Part shown: piece after piece, positions 46,531 to 57,557 of the stretch
Numbering within the stretch: position 1 is the stretch's first letter
Layout of the letters: every line of letters starts with the position of its first letter
Source: Antitrichia curtipendula
Lineage: Eukaryota > Streptophyta > Bryopsida > Hypnales > Leucodontaceae
DNA: 64,000 nucleotides
Direction: 5' to 3'
Assembly: GCA_951230915.1 (NCBI GenBank)
Contig: OX579636.1
Span: 43,093,912-43,157,911, forward strand
The notes under the pieces: model-generated
Told to the model about the DNA's origin: nothing
Database searches by the model: none
Seen by the model: the letters and a program-made list of their open reading frames with translations, nothing else
Translations under genes and position numbers: made by a program

Positions 46531-46956
46531 CTAGACGCTAGGGATTAACATAAATTCTGAAAAGAAGAAACAATAAATTCTGAAGGGGAAAAAAATATCA
46601 AAGTCCACCACATTGGAGCTTCTCAAAGACAGTTTGCAACCATCGATTGCAGCTTCATTTTGGGGTTTATAAAGGTGCATAGATCTAAAGTTCAATGCAC
46701 AATTGCAAAAGGAGGCCCAAGAGCGAGGTTCATGAAAATTTGTGAGTGGAGTCGAAAAGCAGTCATTTGACAATCTGAAAACAGTCATGGCCAAATACGT
46801 GATGTCCAGGTAGAAATCAAGCATCTTTGAGGTTTCTACAAAAGTGAACAACACGGGAAGTAAACTTCTCATCATCTCCAACCTGAAAAATCTATCAGAT
46901 ACTTGTACAAATGACCACCTCAGTTTTCCTCTACCTATTCCCTTCTTTTGATTCAA
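46531..46956 (-). other. Unassigned 141-codon open frame
   Basis: A minus-strand frame with hydrophobic stretches (LLPVLFTFVE, LDITYLAMTVF) and even codon use stands out from the AT-rich surroundings. No ATG-based gene model, splice pattern or family could be confirmed. It may be a fragment of a host gene or part of a transposon. Confidence 0.25.
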
Positions 46957-47004
46957 TAAAGAGAAATGGTTTCAATGCCAATTCTCTATGACCTAGATAA
47001 TGTA

Positions 47005-47124
47005 CTAGAGAACGGTCCGCATGCTGCGGATTCTGCAGCAGCAAGCGGCATTGGGCGAGCCCGGAGGGCGAGACCTGTGGCCGCGCGCTGCTGCAGAATC
47101 CGCAGCATGCGGACCGTTCCCTAG
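47005..47124. repeat. GC-rich perfect hairpin
   Basis: The arms 47011-47042 and 47087-47118 are exact complements over 32 bp (AACGGTCCGCATGCTGCGGA and onward), with the match extending to 47005-47124 with one mismatch. The loop is 44 bp and GC-rich. The block is far richer in G+C and CpG than anything nearby. Confidence 0.9.
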
Positions 47125-47263
47125 CGTTAAGGGCAGTTCCCCGCGTTCCTGGAGAAGTTCCCATGACAGAATCGGCCCTCCCTTGGCAGAATCGGCATGC
47201 ATGGCTAATTCCGCCACCTAACCATGCCTTCAGAAGGCCTGAATCGGCGGGGACTGACCTTAA

Positions 47264-47362
47264 CGGCCATGGAGGGTGCCAATATGGCCTGTAGGATCGC
47301 CTGCTTGAGTCGTAGAGTGATGAGAGCAAATCCTTCAGGCCATATTGGCACTCTCCATGGCC
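47264..47362. repeat. Second GC-rich inverted repeat
   Basis: The arm CGGCCATGGAGGGTGCCAAT (47264 on, 28 bp) pairs with ATTGGCACTCTCCATGGCC (to 47362) with one or two mismatches, around a 44-bp loop. It lies 140 bp right of the first hairpin and may belong to the same insertion. Confidence 0.85.
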
Positions 47363-47996
47363 ATCGTCGTTCATAACAACCATGACCAAAATTCTGGACA
47401 CTTGGTGTGGTGCAACTTGTCAATCAATTCGTATTGAGTGGTTGTTGTTTCCGATGAGTGCCCATCACATTGTGTCAACGATTTGTTATCTTCACAAGGA
47501 ACCTAAATACGTAAATGAGGATTGATAATGTCATGAAGGGCACAAACTACTACTGATAATCTACTTGCTTGTAGCCAATTGTAAAACACCAAGGTGGAGA
47601 GAATTTTGGTGGTGGCCGTTGTGAGTTTGACGTGTCTTTCATGGCTTTACCAAGCAATATCATCTCACTAACAGAGCATATAACTTGCAACAACTGCAAT
47701 TGGGTGATTGGTGAGGAGGGACTTTTGTGAGGAGAGGAAGACACCACTACAAAAGAAGCATACACTATAATCATAAAATGGTAAATCAATTATAATATTT
47801 ACTTAACAAATGCAAAAAACGTTGGATGGATCATATTGTATTGTGGAAAAAGGGTCAAACTTTTAACCACCAGAAATCAGTGATGAAAATGCACGTGCTG
47901 GTCAAGAATAAATTCCCTGTATGAAGTCCTCAAGACTGGTAAATAAAAGAAAATTGGTATTTCAGGGGCAAAATCTCACTAACAAAGTGAAGCCTT

Positions 47997-48290
47997 ATGA
48001 AAAATTTCAGCCCTCCAGAACGCCGCTAAAGAATTGATTTACGGGACCCCTTTGGTGCAATTTCAGAATGAATAAAAAAATATTTTTTTGGAAAAGATAA
48101 AAATAAAAATAAAAATATTAAAAAAATAAAAAACCGACGTGGCACTAATAATGCCATGTCAACACCCAATATATAAATATTAAAAAAATATTAAAAAATA
48201 AAAATAAAAACTTTTTATTTTTATTTTTTTCCTTAATTGCACCGGGCGGGTGCAGAACTCATGGCCTTATGGAGGGCTGAAATTTTTCCT
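47997..48290. mobile_element. MITE with AAAAATTTCAGCCCTCC ends
   Basis: An inverted repeat of about 17 bp: AAAAATTTCAGCCCTCC at 48000 against GGAGGGCTGAAATTTTT to 48287. A partly palindromic core of AAAATAAAAATA tracts surrounds CCGACGTGGCACTAATAATG. The TSD is not clear. It is unrelated to the other families in the window. Confidence 0.65.
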
Positions 48291-48387
48291 AATGGGAAAT
48301 AAGAAATCCTCCATAACTAGTGATTTCATTTTCAACCCTACAAGCATCTAAACGATAAGATTAGAAGATACCTGAAGAAGAGCTGCA

Positions 48388-48780
48388 ATGGTGCCGCATG
48401 AATGCCAAAGAATGGGGGCTAGGTCTAGAAAGGCTCCTCTTTTCTGCAATTCAAACATTCCCATGCCAGAAACTAGACCCCAAAGTAACGATCAAGTAAC
48501 AACGCCCCCTGAATGTACACCTCTGGTACATTCTTGTCATCGAACTTACATGCCACAAAACCCAAGCAAAACCAATGCAATTGCTACCACTCCAGAGGGC
48601 ATCCCCAAACATTTGAATCTTGTATCAAAATTCATGCAACTGATGCTCAAAACGCTCGTTCTCATCAGATCGCTACCAAGTGGGGTGTGCACCATGGTGC
48701 ATATTGGATGTTTCAATGTATGGCACGGTCCTCAAGTGGGGGGGCCGGCAATTTCAACCCGCTATCAGGGCTCTTTTCTT
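48388..48780 (+). other. Unassigned open frame, 133 codons
   Basis: The frame is open and less AT-rich than its surroundings, with CATGCCAGAAACTAGACCCC-type sequence, but no domain is recognised and it ends beside a MITE. It could be chance or remnant coding DNA. Confidence 0.2.
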
Positions 48781-48788
48781 GCGATATA

Positions 48789-49095
48789 AGGTAACATGCT
48801 CGAAAATCATCCACCTCATCAAATGTACATTGTGTGTACATGTTTCTTTTTTGTAGCCTTCAGCAATGTACAAATAATGTTCATTTTAGGAGGTGGGTGA
48901 TTTTAGAGCCTTATCCCATTTCAACTTCAAAATTTTATAACTAATTTCACAAAGCTCTATAAAATATGAAACAACTTAGGTTAGATGCCAATTCCACTTG
49001 TTTCAAAGAAAATTTACTGAAAATCATTTCAAGAATCTTCGCCTCCCAAAATCCAGTTTCAGCTCTTAGGTGAGCGATTTCTAGACCTGTTACCT
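48789..49095. mobile_element. AGGTA-family MITE
   Basis: 307 bp with ends AGGTAACATGCTCGAAAAT and GACCTGTTACCT, flanked by TA. The interior is clearly that of the family (TTATAACTAATTTCACAAAG, GATGCCAATTCCAC, AAAATTTACTGAAAATC). Confidence 0.8.
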
Positions 49096-50096
49096 TAGAG
49101 GCAATTAGGGACTTCTCGCGGACTTAAAAAATTTCTTGGAAGTTTTGCGAACTTCCAAGAAAATTTCATCCTACCAAAAGGAGCCAACTCTACTATAGAA
49201 CTCCCTTCTGCTTTAATGGAACCCTAATTATTTATTGTCAAGTCTCTCCTTGTTTCAAATCTCACTAATTTGCTTTTAGTTATTTACTACCTGTTCTTTT
49301 GTGAGGGGTTCAATATTGAGCCCCACAAACTAGGACCATGCCTAACGTACTACTAATGAACATTTCAAGATAGGGACACTTTTAGAACACAATGCCATTC
49401 CAAATTCACAAATTTATAATGAATAACGCATGAGTCCAATCCAAGTGGGTACAACTTCCATTTATATGCGAAGTAAAATTATTGAGAATTGTGAGAATTG
49501 TTTCTAGGTATGCAACCCCTCTGTACAAACCTTGTAATGTGCATTGGTTCCAAAACAATTATGGGATATACCCTAACTCTAACTCTGCCCCCTTTATTTA
49601 GTTGTACTTTGAAATTTTGGTGACATTAGTGTGAAGTATTTAAATCAAAAAGTACATAAAATACTAAGGACTTCTATTATTATTGACACAATCTTTCTTT
49701 TGGTTAACAATCTGAAAATTCTAGTCATCATTTTTTTTAATCTTAAAAATCTAGCCAATAAACACCTAAATAAAATTATTAGATTCGTTTTAGAGGATTT
49801 GCAGTAACAAAGTCTTCATGTGAGAAAATTGGACCTTTATTTGATAAACAAGACACACCTATAGGCCAAAGCTTCTTGTAGTGTAGCTTCTTGTTATTAC
49901 TAAAACATAACTAGACTACATTAATTTATCCTATTAGTGACAATGCAAAATTAGTATCACCATTGAATTTTATTTTTGAGAATATTGGTAAAACAAAATC
50001 ATATGTAACTTGTACTAATGAAATAATTCTACAAATTATGTGACTTTGATAAATTATTGTCACATCTCACAAATAAGACAATCAATATACCTCCTA

Positions 50097-50504
50097 AGGT
50101 AACTACACTTTAAATAGCGGGCTTTCTAAAGTTGCATAGGCTAGATTCTTGCCTATAATGTACTTCTACTATTCATAAGAAGATAGATAGATAAGAACTC
50201 CGGTCTTCAAAGAAGGCCGCCGTGAATAAAGTGTCTGTTCGTAATGACAATGAGCCGTTGTCCAGTGGATCAAAGGCCATTGATGCAAAACTACTCTTCT
50301 CTCTATTCATAAGAATCTATGGTTGGTTATCTAAACCTTATTATCAACACTTTGAAAATTCATAGTTTATTCATACATTGTCCAAGAAATGCATTTTTAG
50401 AGAATCTAAAATCCCCTTTTGGCTTTCAAGAAAATCCCACCAAAAGTTTTTCAATAGCAACCATGTTAAATTGCTTATTTGTGCGATTTTAGGAGTAATT
50501 ACCT
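50097..50504. mobile_element. AGGTA-end MITE variant
   Basis: 408 bp. The left end AGGTAACTACACTTT and right end AGGAGTAATTACCT are imperfect inverted repeats flanked by TA. The middle contains a more complex stretch near 50180-50290. It ends only about 170 bp before the ArgRS start codon. Confidence 0.65.
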
Positions 50505-50635
50505 TATACAATCCTCATTTGCACTAATCTGTCGATCGAAGCTGCCTCATCCTCTTCCCCAAAACATAGAAATAAAGAACAGAAGTCAATTGTGTCTTCA
50601 AAATTGAAGGGTAAAAAAATAAAAGCCCTGTCCTT

Positions 50636-50645
50636 TTAGGGTTTA
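50636..50645 (+). promoter_or_regulatory. Telo-box-like motif upstream of ArgRS
   Basis: TTAGGGTTTA is the complement of the plant telo-box core AAACCCTAA and lies 28 bp before the start codon. Further copies are inside exon 1 (ATTAGGGTTTGG near 50687 and CCTAAACCCTAAACCCC near 50790). Telo-boxes are known in promoters and leaders of plant translation genes; a role here is inferred. Confidence 0.45.
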
Positions 50646-50672
50646 TTGGATCCGGAGAAGCCCTTCCTCTCC

Positions 50673-53600
50673 ATGCTTCCTTGCCGAATTAGGGTTTGGA
50701 GGCGTCATGGCGGTATAGAGCTCAGAACCATGGACTTGTACTGCGGCAGCAGCCGCTTCGTCAATTCTGGTCTGTCCGCTCTCGTTGTCCTAAACCCTAA
50801 ACCCCTGCTCGCACCCGGGCGCTCCATGCCTTGTTGGCCTTCATTTTGTCGTCGCTTTTGCATTCTTCGTACTCGTCACACTCGCACTCGTGGTTCTTTT
50901 TCCTCTGGACCACTCATGGCTACTGCTAGTGACCTCGCAAGCCCCGCTTCTGCTCTTCCCGTTGCCGTGGACACAGATGTCGGTGTGGGAAGTGTGCGGC
51001 AGCAATTCGCGGATCTGATGCGGCAGTCGCTGGCCGTCACGGTACCGAACGTGGAAGGCATTGAGCCGCAGGTGACCACTTGCGGAAATCCCAAGAACGG
51101 GGATTATCAATGGTGAGTGAGTAGGGTTTTCAGGGAGTGGTCTCAATGCCAGCATCTCCATTTCGGTTTCGTTGCTTGAGAGCCGTGGTAGTCACGTAGG
51201 TTATAGTTCCCCGACCTCAACGCAGAGAATGTTAGGGTTATTTTCTCTTAGGTTTCGAGGGGAAATTGTGGTTAGGTTGGTGTAGGATCGACGAAATTCT
51301 TTAGGTATTCTGTTTTTCCGGAGGGTGTGGTGAAGCTTGTGAAATCGAATGATTCTAATCGACTGTTGTGGTTTAAAATTTGGGTTGACCAGGAATGTCG
51401 ATTTGTTAAGTTTATTAGGTTTCTTATCTGTTCTTTAACCGAAAGAGATGTATAGGTTTCGACCTTTGAACTACGCGCAAACCTCTATAGACTACCAGTT
51501 CTCCTCTGCGATATAGTTGAATGTGCGGCTGTTGTGCAGAATACTGTAGAATTTATATTTTTAGAGGAGGTTGTAACCAAGAGGATTTGATTGTGATTTT
51601 GTTGGTTCATTGTTACAGTAATAATGCTATGGGCATATGGTCTAAGATTAAAGGCCCGGGCGCTCAGTTCAAGAATCCCAATGCAGTGGGACAAGCTTTA
51701 TCGGCGAACATCCCTCGCTCGCCGATGTGGGAGAAGGTGTCTGTTGCAGGGCCTGGTTTCGTCAATTTGTGGCTCCGCGACCAATGGATCGAGAAGGTGT
51801 GGCATTGCACCGCAGCTTGTCGTGTTCCTCGTGGAGTAGTATAGTTGTTCCTATTCTGTAAAGATAGCTTCTGTTGGCAAGAATGTTGTGAATCCGTGGA
51901 GAGAGAGAAACTCTGTGATTGACATGACGTAGACTTTGGGAGGGCCTGTTCAATTCGCTCTAGGGTGACGCCGTTAGTCAAGGATATCGTTTACGCATAG
52001 AATTTGTTTCAGAGGAATTTTTGCTTCAAGTGTACTTGTGGAGTGATCATTGAGTGCTGGTTGTTCAGAAACTTCATCAACTGTTATCGCAAGGAATTGG
52101 CTCGTGGGCTCCGGTGCTCAAATACAAGCGGGTGGTATTAGATTTTTCGTCGCCCAATATCGCCAAGGAGATGCATGTGGGTCACTTGAGGTCCACAATC
52201 ATAGGTGAAAGCCTATGTCGAATGCTGGAGTACTGTGGTGTAGATGTATTGCGGCGAAATCACGTCGGCGATTGGGGAACTCAGGCGAGTGATTACTTTT
52301 TCAGCTCACGAAAGTGTGTTGAATTCTTTGTGGAAGCGCTCATTGACGCCATCGATTGAATATTTATGCTCAACTTATTCTGCTGCGGTAGTGAAGTGAA
52401 TTGTTGTGCAATGCCACCTCCGGCTTCAGTGGAACGATTGGTGTTTAGGCAATAACAGTGCGCAGTCTTGTTAACATTGATGCATTGTACTAAAGTACGG
52501 TCTTGGGCTTGTCAGTTTGGGATGTTGATCGAGTTTCTGTTTGAGGAGTTTCCCAACTGGGAGGAGATTGGAGATCAGGCCATTGGAGATTTACAGGTAT
52601 TAATCCCTCGGCAGAATGCAGTGATAATGATGGTGCAAAATTATTGTCCTTGCATAGTTTCTTGAAGTAATTTCCATATACCGTGAGTTCAGGTCAGATT
52701 CAACACTTTTGATGTCGAAAATCAATTTTCTCGTCACATTTTTGAGGGCTTGCAACAAATCACACGATGACTGTATCACTTTCTCGGCACAACCTAATTA
52801 ATCTACGTTGAATTTAACCAGAACGTAGTGTAAGAGACTTTGTATTTTGAATCGCACATTTAGCTGCTCCGAGACTAGGAGCATTTCAGGCGGTTCCGTA
52901 GTTTGCACTGGTAAGATAAGCCGTGGTAAGTTTCGAACGTAGCAATTTTTACAATGTAGTCCGTGTGCAGGAGTTTTACAAGAGAGCGAAAATCAAGTTC
53001 GACGCGGATCCAGCTTTCAAAGATAAATCTCAGAAAGCTGTGGTGCTTCTTCAGGTATTGAAGCTAAGCTTGGTATCATGACTGCTGATATTGGTTAAGA
53101 CGCGTTTGTCCCTAGTGTGCTCTATTTTTGTAAGATCTGTACTGGTATGCCGAATGAGGTTTTAACGCAATTGTATGGGCACTTGTGCCATGTCGTGATT
53201 TGCAGGGCGGTGATCCGGCTTATCGGGCAGCCTGGACGAAAATCTGTGATGTGAGCCGAAAGAGCTTCGATCAAGTGTACAAGCGATTGAACGTCACTCT
53301 AGAAGAGAGGGTGGGAATACTTACATTTGTTCTTCATTAGACCCTGAATCTTACGGAAAATGTGAAGACGTTAAAAAATTAATTCACTAAAAGCGAGGTT
53401 GGGTGTCGTTTGCTTGTAGGGTGAGAGTTACTACAATCAGTACATTCCACGTGTAGTTAAGGAGCTAGAAGAGAGAGGGCTAGTGGAGGACAGTGAAGGT
53501 GCTCGTGTCATCACGGTTCCTGGCCAGACCATTCCTCTCATATTGGTGAAAAGAGACGGTGGCTTCAATTATGCTTCCACAGACATGACTGCTATGTGGT

Positions 53601-56002
53601 ATGCGCCTTCGTCCACTTCAGTAGTGACCTCTTTGGCACTTCGCTGCATTTCCTTTATTGCTTGACGCATTTTTCATCCAAGGTGGCGATCCTTCCTGAA
53701 GGTACGATATCTAGTTTGCCTAATTATGCGAATGTGCAGGTACCGATTGAACGAAGAAAAGGCTGAGGCGATAATTTATGTAACTGACGTTGGCCAATCC
53801 CAGCACTTCGACATGGTTTTCAAAGTGAGCATCTATCAAGTGCACTTGTTTTGTCATCAAACATGTCCAGCTTCCTTGACATTATCGTAGCCTAAATTCG
53901 TGAGCTGCAAATGACACAAATGCTGTCCTTGGGAGTTCTAGATTGAGTGCGAAATTTCTAATGGTATATTGATGTTGACTTTGATGTTGGATGTTGCTCC
54001 TGAAGGCAGCAAAGCGTGCAGAGTGGTTACCACAAAGTGAATCTGAACTCCCTCGTGCTAAGCATGTTGGATTTGGTCTAGTGCTCGGTGCTGATGGGAA
54101 GCGATTTCGAACGAGAAGCACTGAAGTTGTCCGGCTTGTTGATCTCCTCGACGAAGCCAAGGATCGAAGCAAACAGGGGCTTGTTGAACGAGGTAGTTCT
54201 TGCTTTCTGTCTGTTGCAAGAAATATGTTCATTAAGGTTGTTCGCAGTGTTGGACGAGATGATGCATCAAAGGATTGTAATTTAAGGTGAACATGGTTAA
54301 TGTGTGGTCGTAGTTTTTTCTTCACAGTTAACAGAGGTTATGCCATTGCAGTATGTGGAAATGGCATTTCAAAGCACAGAATTTTTTTGGTGCAGGTCGT
54401 GAAGGTGAATGGTCTGCACAGGAGCTTGAAGAGGCTGCTGAGGCATTGGGCTACGGCGCTATCAAGTACTTTTCTTTTCACGATTTTTCTTTTCCATTTG
54501 TTTGGAGCTTACAATAATTTCATAAATTATTGTTTCAAATTTCTTGTAAATCCATGGGCCCGAAAGTAGTTATGGGTGGTGCGTCTTCTTTGCAGGTATG
54601 CAGACTTGAAAAACAACCGGTTGACAAATTACACCTTCAATTTTGATCAGATGTTGGACATCCGGGTGAGCAACAGTGGTTGTTCTGTATTTGGTTGTGT
54701 CATTTCGTTTTTTGAAGTCGTTGTTTTCGCCATTACTGAGTTCCTTTTGTGAATGTCTACTTCTATGGTTGAGAGCTCTTTGAGCCCGTCGGGAGCATCG
54801 TTCTTTCAACTTTTCGAGATAGCTTGTCTCGATAAGCCCCCGTCTTTTCGGGTTTGATATCAACACATGGGTTTGGAATGATAAGTGCTAAATTTTCACT
54901 TCAGAAGTAAGTGACTCATCAATCAGCCTACTCATTGAAAGCATTGGTAGTGCAGGGCAATACCGCCGTTTATTTGTTGTACGCTCATGCTCGAATCTGC
55001 TCTATTATCCGGAAATCCGGAAAGGACATTGAAGAGATCAAGCAGGTATGACATTCAGCTGCAATAGTACTTTAATTTTGCTTTGAAAGTCGACCCCCTT
55101 CTCGTGACTCGAATGAGTCTGCTTTTTTCCTTGAAATGAATGCCATGGTTCCACTTTAACTTGCGTCACTGAAGTGTATGTTATGTCTGTTTGCCCAGAC
55201 TGGCAAGTTACAGCTAGTGCATGCAAGTGAAAGAGCATTGGGTCTGCAACTAATCCGCTTTGGCGAGGTGCGTCACTTTTTTTCTTTTTTTTTTCTGCTA
55301 TATGTTCTTGTTAACTTGTGAGGACACCACCTGATCTGTGAGAGTGCAATTCCCAATGCCAATCATTTATGTCAATGGATTTGGACCTTACCTGTAAAAT
55401 GAGTTTAGAATGACAGATTTCCTTTTTTTGCAATTTGAGAGACCAGGATGTCTCTTCAGTCATCGTGCAATGAGTAACGCGTCACACTTATCACGGTTTT
55501 GTTATGCTGCGATTCTTACGGCTGCTGTATTTTTCCATGTTTTTCAGTTTGTGGAAGATGCAGCAACGGACCTTCTTCCAAACGTTTTGTGTGAATATCT
55601 CTACACCCTTTCTGGGATGTTCACAGATTTCTATACCAACTGCAAAGTAAGTCTGCACTCTTCAAAGACCGCATGTCGGTTCAACAGTTGTGTGTTCATA
55701 GGAGAGTTTGTAGCCTTTTCGTCACTTGAGCCCTGTTTAGTTAAAACGTTTCGTTAATAAGCGTTATGTCAGATTGCATGATGTGTATGGTTCTCTGGTT
55801 GGGTGTAACATTCTTTTCCATAGGAAGGTGTATTGTCGCGAGGGCTACAACTCGAGATTCTTTGGTTTTGACCCTTGGCTTCTATATGCAGGTTGTGGGT
55901 TCAGAGGAGGAAGCTAGTCGATTGCTGCTTTGTGAATGTACCGCGGTGGTCATGCGAGAGTGCTTTAAGATTCTCGGCATCAAGCCTCTGTACAGATTAT
56001 GA
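50673..56002 (+). CDS. Arginyl-tRNA synthetase, probably organelle-targeted or dual-targeted
   Basis: Fifteen exons: 50673-51112, 51619-51796, 52069-52284, 52516-52596, 52971-53054, 53206-53310, 53420-53598, 53740-53824, 54006-54192, 54396-54465, 54596-54665, 54956-55045, 55199-55267, 55548-55646, 55892-56002. They make 687 residues with no frame break. The enzyme charges tRNA-Arg with arginine. The order is an N-terminal ADD-type region (exons 1-3), a class I catalytic core with a HIGH-type motif HVGH at residues 242-245 (context [16 protein letters not shown]), then DGKRFRTRS in place of a canonical KMSKS, and a C-terminal DALR anticodon-binding domain from about [14 protein letters not shown]. 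The first 80 residues are rich in Arg, Ser and Cys and poor in acids, like a transit peptide. An in-frame ATG at 50916 (MATASDL) would give a form without it, so two products are plausible. All introns are GT-AG except intron 3. Confidence 0.95.
52285..52515 (+). other. GC-AG intron in the ArgRS gene
   Basis: Exon 3 ends GGAACTCAG and the next bases are GCGAGTG. The acceptor is TTGTCAG before TTTGGGATG. Joining here gives [16 protein letters not shown], the strongly conserved ArgRS order. Using the GT four bases further on would shift the frame. A 231-bp GC-AG intron is therefore the best reading. Confidence 0.85.
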
Positions 56003-57557
56003 TTGTACTTGTGCAGCGCCAGCTAAAACAGTATCAGTAGTTTTGTAGGCCATGGAGTTGAGATATTCTTGGCTCTTGCTATTGTGATAAGCCAATAATT
56101 TTTTTGGTACTGATGTGTTTGGTCAAACATTTCTGGTTTTACAAATTCCAGCATCTGTAGAAGAAGATATCCCTATGTTCGTTCTGGTCATTTGAAAGTA
56201 CTGTGAGACCTAGGCATCTCAGACTGTTCAAACAGTAGATTTGCTAGTAGGCGTCTCCATTAACAGCCATTACATTAATTAGCCGCTGTCCTTTGGAGAT
56301 TAAGGCATCAGCAGTCATTGTAATATGAACTTGAGCATAGAAACTCTTTCTCGAGGAGTATACAATTTCAGTGTTAGCAGGTGACAACGTGACCCGTGAT
56401 GTTGTTGAGCTACTATTATTTATTTTGGTTTCTAGGAATCTGACAATATTAGGGGTTGATTCTTGCCCAAAGTCGATTTTAGCTGTGAACTGGCTCAGGG
56501 ATCAACCGAATCCTAGCAAAATGCGATTTGTGAAGCGGTTTTTAGCAGCGAAAAAAACATCAGGAAGTTTCTACTAGTTGCAAACGATATCCGAAATGCT
56601 TTATTTCCTTGATATTGATGTGAGCTCAAAATTTCAGACTTATTGTTGAACGTAGAGGTTATATTATTGCAATTTGAAGCTGAGACTTGAGAGCATATAA
56701 CTACGTCCACAAATGCAGAATGACAAGGAAATATGCTGTGCACCTTGACATTTCGTACTGTAACATACATGTAATAAAATTCAAAAAAGTGAATTAGATT
56801 TTGTAATTGATATGAATACTTTTCACTTCTTTCAGAAAATATATCACAATGATTTCAATTTTTCACAAAATAAATCTGAAAAGTCTGACAATTCAGACAA
56901 AATAAATCTGAAAAGGCATAAAGATAAACAATGACAATATTTTGTAACATGGCCACCATGGAGACTCATGACAAACATTCTAATTAGTTATTACCTCTCT
57001 TCACACCTTGAACATGGTAGAATAAGAATCTTAGGCCACACACACTAAAGCAAGTGTAGCTAAATTTTGCAAGTATGAGCAATTGAAGCAATGGCTTGTC
57101 TCTCTCTTGTGAAGCATCACATGTAAGTGATACCAGGTCATCGATCCTACAAAATCTACTTGGATTACAAAGGGTGTCCACTTCATATGGCATATTTGCA
57201 TGACACCCCAACCCCACCTCAAGTTCCGCTTGGATGGTCTAAATAACCAAAACAGAACTCGATTTCACCCTCTCAAGCCTCTTCCTACCTCTGGACCCAT
57301 CTTACACACTTGTGCATTTGCAAATCACTTGATTTTTTATTTATCGAGGCTGGACTCTTTGTTCGAATCCTGGTACTTGCAATCAATTTTGAAAAGCGAT
57401 GAGTTCTTTCATCCCCACTCAACAGACTTGGAGGTGAGGCATGGATAGTTGGATACCTAGAAGAGTGTTGAAATATAAACTACTTCCTCAACTTCCAAAC
57501 AACTTCGTTAACACTAGCAGCGAGCTAGAACCAGAGCCACTCTAGTAGTGACCCACG
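56003..57557. other. Intergenic region between convergent genes
   Basis: This is the shared 3' space of the ArgRS and methyltransferase genes. No gene is supported. From about 57000 to 57557 it is the methyltransferase 3' flank, of which a decayed copy exists near 21560-22350. A CAAAATAAATCTGAAAAG phrase is repeated at 56868-56915. Confidence 0.6.

Noticed and set aside
46931..47401. Minus-strand frame across the GC-rich hairpins
   Set aside because: The frame is open mainly because GC-rich inverted repeats lack stop codons; the translation has no domain and repeats the palindrome.
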